A stretch of 64,000 nt of DNA, from contig NZ_KI421507.1 in assembly GCF_000473205.1 (NCBI RefSeq), positions 1,690,729 through 1,754,728 of the forward strand, read 5' to 3'. Of this stretch, positions 62,234-64,000 are shown in pieces; the stretch's first letter is position 1; every line of letters begins with the position of its first letter. The notes below the pieces were generated by a model. That model searched no databases, had not been told where the DNA came from, and saw only the letters and a program-made list of their open reading frames with translations. Position numbers and translations under genes: made by a program. The stretch comes from Pseudophaeobacter arcticus DSM 23566 (lineage in GTDB: Bacteria; Pseudomonadota; Alphaproteobacteria; Rhodobacterales; Rhodobacteraceae).

Positions 62234-63255
62234 GCGATCTGATCAAACCGCTGATTGGTGCCGCCGCCGACCGCCCGCTCAGCCGTGATGAGGCCATCCA
62301 GGCCTTTACCCTGCTGTTTGAAGGCGAAGCCACCCCCAGCCAGATTGGCGGCATCCTGATGGCGCTGCGAACACGCGGCGAAACCGTTGACGAATACGCC
62401 GCAGCGGCCTCGGTCATGCGGTCCAAATGCAACCCAGTCAAAGCACCTGCGGGGGCCATGGATATCGTCGGCACCGGCGGTGATGGCAAACATACCCTGA
62501 ATATCTCTACCGCCACCGCCTTTGTGACCGCAGGCGCCGGGGTCGTGGTCGCCAAACACGGCAACCGCAACCTGTCGTCGCGCTCGGGCACCGCGGATGT
62601 GCAGGCGCAGATGGGCATCAATGTCATGGTACCACCAAAGGTGGTCGAAGCGGCGCTGGCCAGCTGCGGTATCGCCTTCATGATGGCGCCGATGCATCAC
62701 CCGGCGGTTGCCCATGTAATGCCGACGCGTCAGGAACTGGGTACAAGAACGATCTTTAACATCCTGGGTCCATTGACAAATCCCGCAGGTGTCACCCGGC
62801 AGCTCACTGGTGCCTTTAGCCGCGACTTGATCCGTCCAATGGCGGAAACCCTGGGCCAGCTCGGGTCTGAGCGCGCCTGGCTGGTGCATGGCTCGGACGG
62901 GACGGATGAGTTGACCATCACGGGGGTGAGCTGGGTTTCAGCGCTGGAGGAAGATGGTTCGATCCGTGATTTTGAGCTCCACCCGGAACAGGCCGGTCTG
63001 CCGGTGCATCCCTTTGAGGCCATCGTCGGCGGCAGCCCCGAGGATAACGCCGTGGCGTTCCGGGCGCTTTTGAACGGCGATCAGGGCGCGTACCGCGATG
63101 CTGTTCTGCTGAATGCCGCCGCCGCTCTGGTGGTTGCCAACGCTGCCAATTCCCTGCCAGAAGGTGTTGAAATGGCAAAAGAAAGCATAGACTCCGGGGC
63201 AGCCAAGGGAAAACTGGACGCGCTGGCAAAGATCACCACGGCTGCTGCCGTATGA
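62230..63255 (+). CDS. trpD: Anthranilate phosphoribosyltransferase
   Basis: 341 residues. The PRPP/anthranilate motifs are [40 protein letters not shown] and [19 protein letters not shown]. It joins anthranilate to PRPP, the second step of tryptophan synthesis. It overlaps trpG upstream and ung downstream, each by 4 bases. Confidence 0.96.
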   Translation: MSDLIKPLIGAAADRPLSRDEAIQAFTLLFEGEATPSQIGGILMALRTRGETVDEYAAAASVMRSKCNPVKAPAGAMDIVGTGGDGKHTLNISTATAFVTAGAGVVVAKHGNRNLSSRSGTADVQAQMGINVMVPPKVVEAALASCGIAFMMAPMHHPAVAHVMPTRQELGTRTIFNILGPLTNPAGVTRQLTGAFSRDLIRPMAETLGQLGSERAWLVHGSDGTDELTITGVSWVSALEEDGSIRDFELHPEQAGLPVHPFEAIVGGSPEDNAVAFRALLNGDQGAYRDAVLLNAAAALVVANAANSLPEGVEMAKESIDSGAAKGKLDALAKITTAAAV

Positions 63256-63995
63256 CCCAGACTGATGGCTTGGCCCCGCTAGGAGACAGCCACAACGCCC
63301 GCCCAGAACAAAACCTGGCGAACAGCCCGGCAGACCGTCTGACAGACCGCCTGGCAGACCGTCTGGGCGACTGGAGTGACCTGGCGTTTTTCTCCGAGAA
63401 CTGGCCAGGCATCAAAGCGCGCCTGGATGCAGACACCCGGAGTATTCTGCCACCCGAGCCACTTCGGTTTGCGGCTTTTGAGCTGACACCGCTGGCGCAA
63501 ACCCGCGTGGTCATTCTTGGTCAGGATCCCTATCCCACGCCGGGGCATGCCAATGGGCTGGCCTTTTCAGTCGCGCCGGACGTAAGGCCCCTGCCTCGGT
63601 CTCTTTCCAATATTTACAAAGAACTACAGGAAGACATTGGCCGTCACCCCGCCACAGGTGATTTGCAAAACTGGGCGCAACAGGGCATTCTGATGCTCAA
63701 CACCGCGCTTTCCGTACCCGCAGGCGAAGCCAATGGGCACAGGGATCTGGGCTGGGCGCCGCTTGTGGAACAGGTGCTCGCCAAGACCTCCCAAAAGCCA
63801 ACCGCCTATGTATTCTGGGGAAAACAGGCGCAGAGACTTGAAAAACATATCCATCCGGGCGATCACCTAATCCTGAAGAGCGCCCATCCTTCTCCGCTCT
63901 CTGCCCACCGCGGCTTCTTTGGCTCAGGGGTGTTTTCGGAGATCAACAGCTGGCTTGCCGCGCGTGGTTCCGTGCCAATCGACTGGTCAATCTGA
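63252..63995 (+). CDS. ung: Uracil-DNA glycosylase, family 1
   Basis: 247 residues. The catalytic loop is [20 protein letters not shown], where proline follows GQDPY instead of the usual histidine, a variant frequent in alphaproteobacteria. The leucine-loop motif is [15 protein letters not shown], and LNTALSV is also conserved. It removes uracil from DNA. Residues about 26-40 are an [14 protein letters not shown] repeat encoded by a 12-base tandem repeat. The ATG overlaps the trpD stop (ATGA), so this DNA repair enzyme is translated within the trp operon. Confidence 0.95.
   Translation: MTQTDGLAPLGDSHNARPEQNLANSPADRLTDRLADRLGDWSDLAFFSENWPGIKARLDADTRSILPPEPLRFAAFELTPLAQTRVVILGQDPYPTPGHANGLAFSVAPDVRPLPRSLSNIYKELQEDIGRHPATGDLQNWAQQGILMLNTALSVPAGEANGHRDLGWAPLVEQVLAKTSQKPTAYVFWGKQAQRLEKHIHPGDHLILKSAHPSPLSAHRGFFGSGVFSEINSWLAARGSVPIDWSI
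63331..63366. repeat. 12-base tandem repeat within ung
   Basis: CAGACCGYCTGR repeated exactly three times (63331, 63343, 63355). It keeps frame and encodes [12 protein letters not shown] units in the N-terminal extension of Ung, outside the catalytic fold. Confidence 0.92.
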
Positions 63996-64000
63996 GGGCA

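Overview
The window looks like chromosomal DNA of a marine roseobacter (Alphaproteobacteria, Rhodobacteraceae). The evidence is gene content and gene order, all read by eye. It has a complete pho regulon cluster, an adenosylcobalamin-dependent ribonucleotide reductase, DUF882, IalB and two-domain cold-shock proteins, a split trp pathway, a GlxA-type regulator, a Hint-domain secreted protein, and a pair of genes resembling the head-spike genes of the rhodobacterial gene transfer agent (GTA). No insertion sequence, integrase, prophage block or CRISPR array is visible. The region is mostly ordinary core genome with a few accessory islets.

Layout. 1-614: start of a SulP transporter that runs off the left edge. 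1377-3621: glutaryl-CoA dehydrogenase divergent from a LysR regulator. 3724-11368 (minus strand): phoR, then pstS-pstC-pstA-pstB-phoU-phoB behind a three-heptamer Pho box, with a terminator-like hairpin after pstS. 11460-13535: gamma carbonic anhydrase-like protein, gmk, yicC. 13787-17377: a PAS protein, class II DAHP synthase and a GlxA-family regulator. 17902-23530: a branched-chain amino-acid-type ABC operon (livK-livG-livF-orf-livH-livM) with a small exported protein of unknown function embedded in it. 23667-25211: a HerA-like ATPase. 25338-25427: an sRNA with the hallmarks of the alphaproteobacterial mmgR/suhB family, followed by a second possible sRNA. 25846-31866: IalB, then KAS-ACP-LpxD-L,D-transpeptidase (envelope building) and a DUF882 protein. 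31996: tRNA-Arg(CCG). 32634-34748: BCCT osmolyte transporter and a universal stress protein.

35315-39078 is the most accessory stretch: a Hint-domain protein, GTA-type head-spike fibre and base genes, and a short gene remnant. 39122-42825 holds three small regulated units: a membrane methyltransferase-like gene divergent from a TetR regulator with twin operators, an enoyl-CoA hydratase, and a MarR-alpha/beta hydrolase operon with its own palindromic operator. 43131-46185 is an Fe-siderophore/cobalamin-type ABC importer, convergent with nrdJ (46330-49983). nrdJ is preceded by possible NrdR boxes and, further away, by a CtrA consensus box next to GANTC sites. 50890: tRNA-Pro(TGG). 51011-53775: DUF192, cold-shock, pdxH and fabI. 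53962-63995: gpt, an aminotransferase, ppiD-trpE, a divergent polysaccharide deacetylase, and trpG-trpD-ung.

Functional themes are phosphate sensing and uptake, aromatic amino acid synthesis (DAHP synthase, trpE, trpG, trpD), fatty-acid and lipid A acylation (fabI, KAS, ACP, LpxD), peptidoglycan remodelling, and nutrient import. The most interesting items are the mmgR-like sRNA and its neighbour, the GTA head-spike operon, the small protein inside the liv operon, the lpxD-ACP-KAS cluster, the apparently soluble PhoR, and short in-phase tandem repeats at several gene ends. All identifications rest on reading motifs without database searches.
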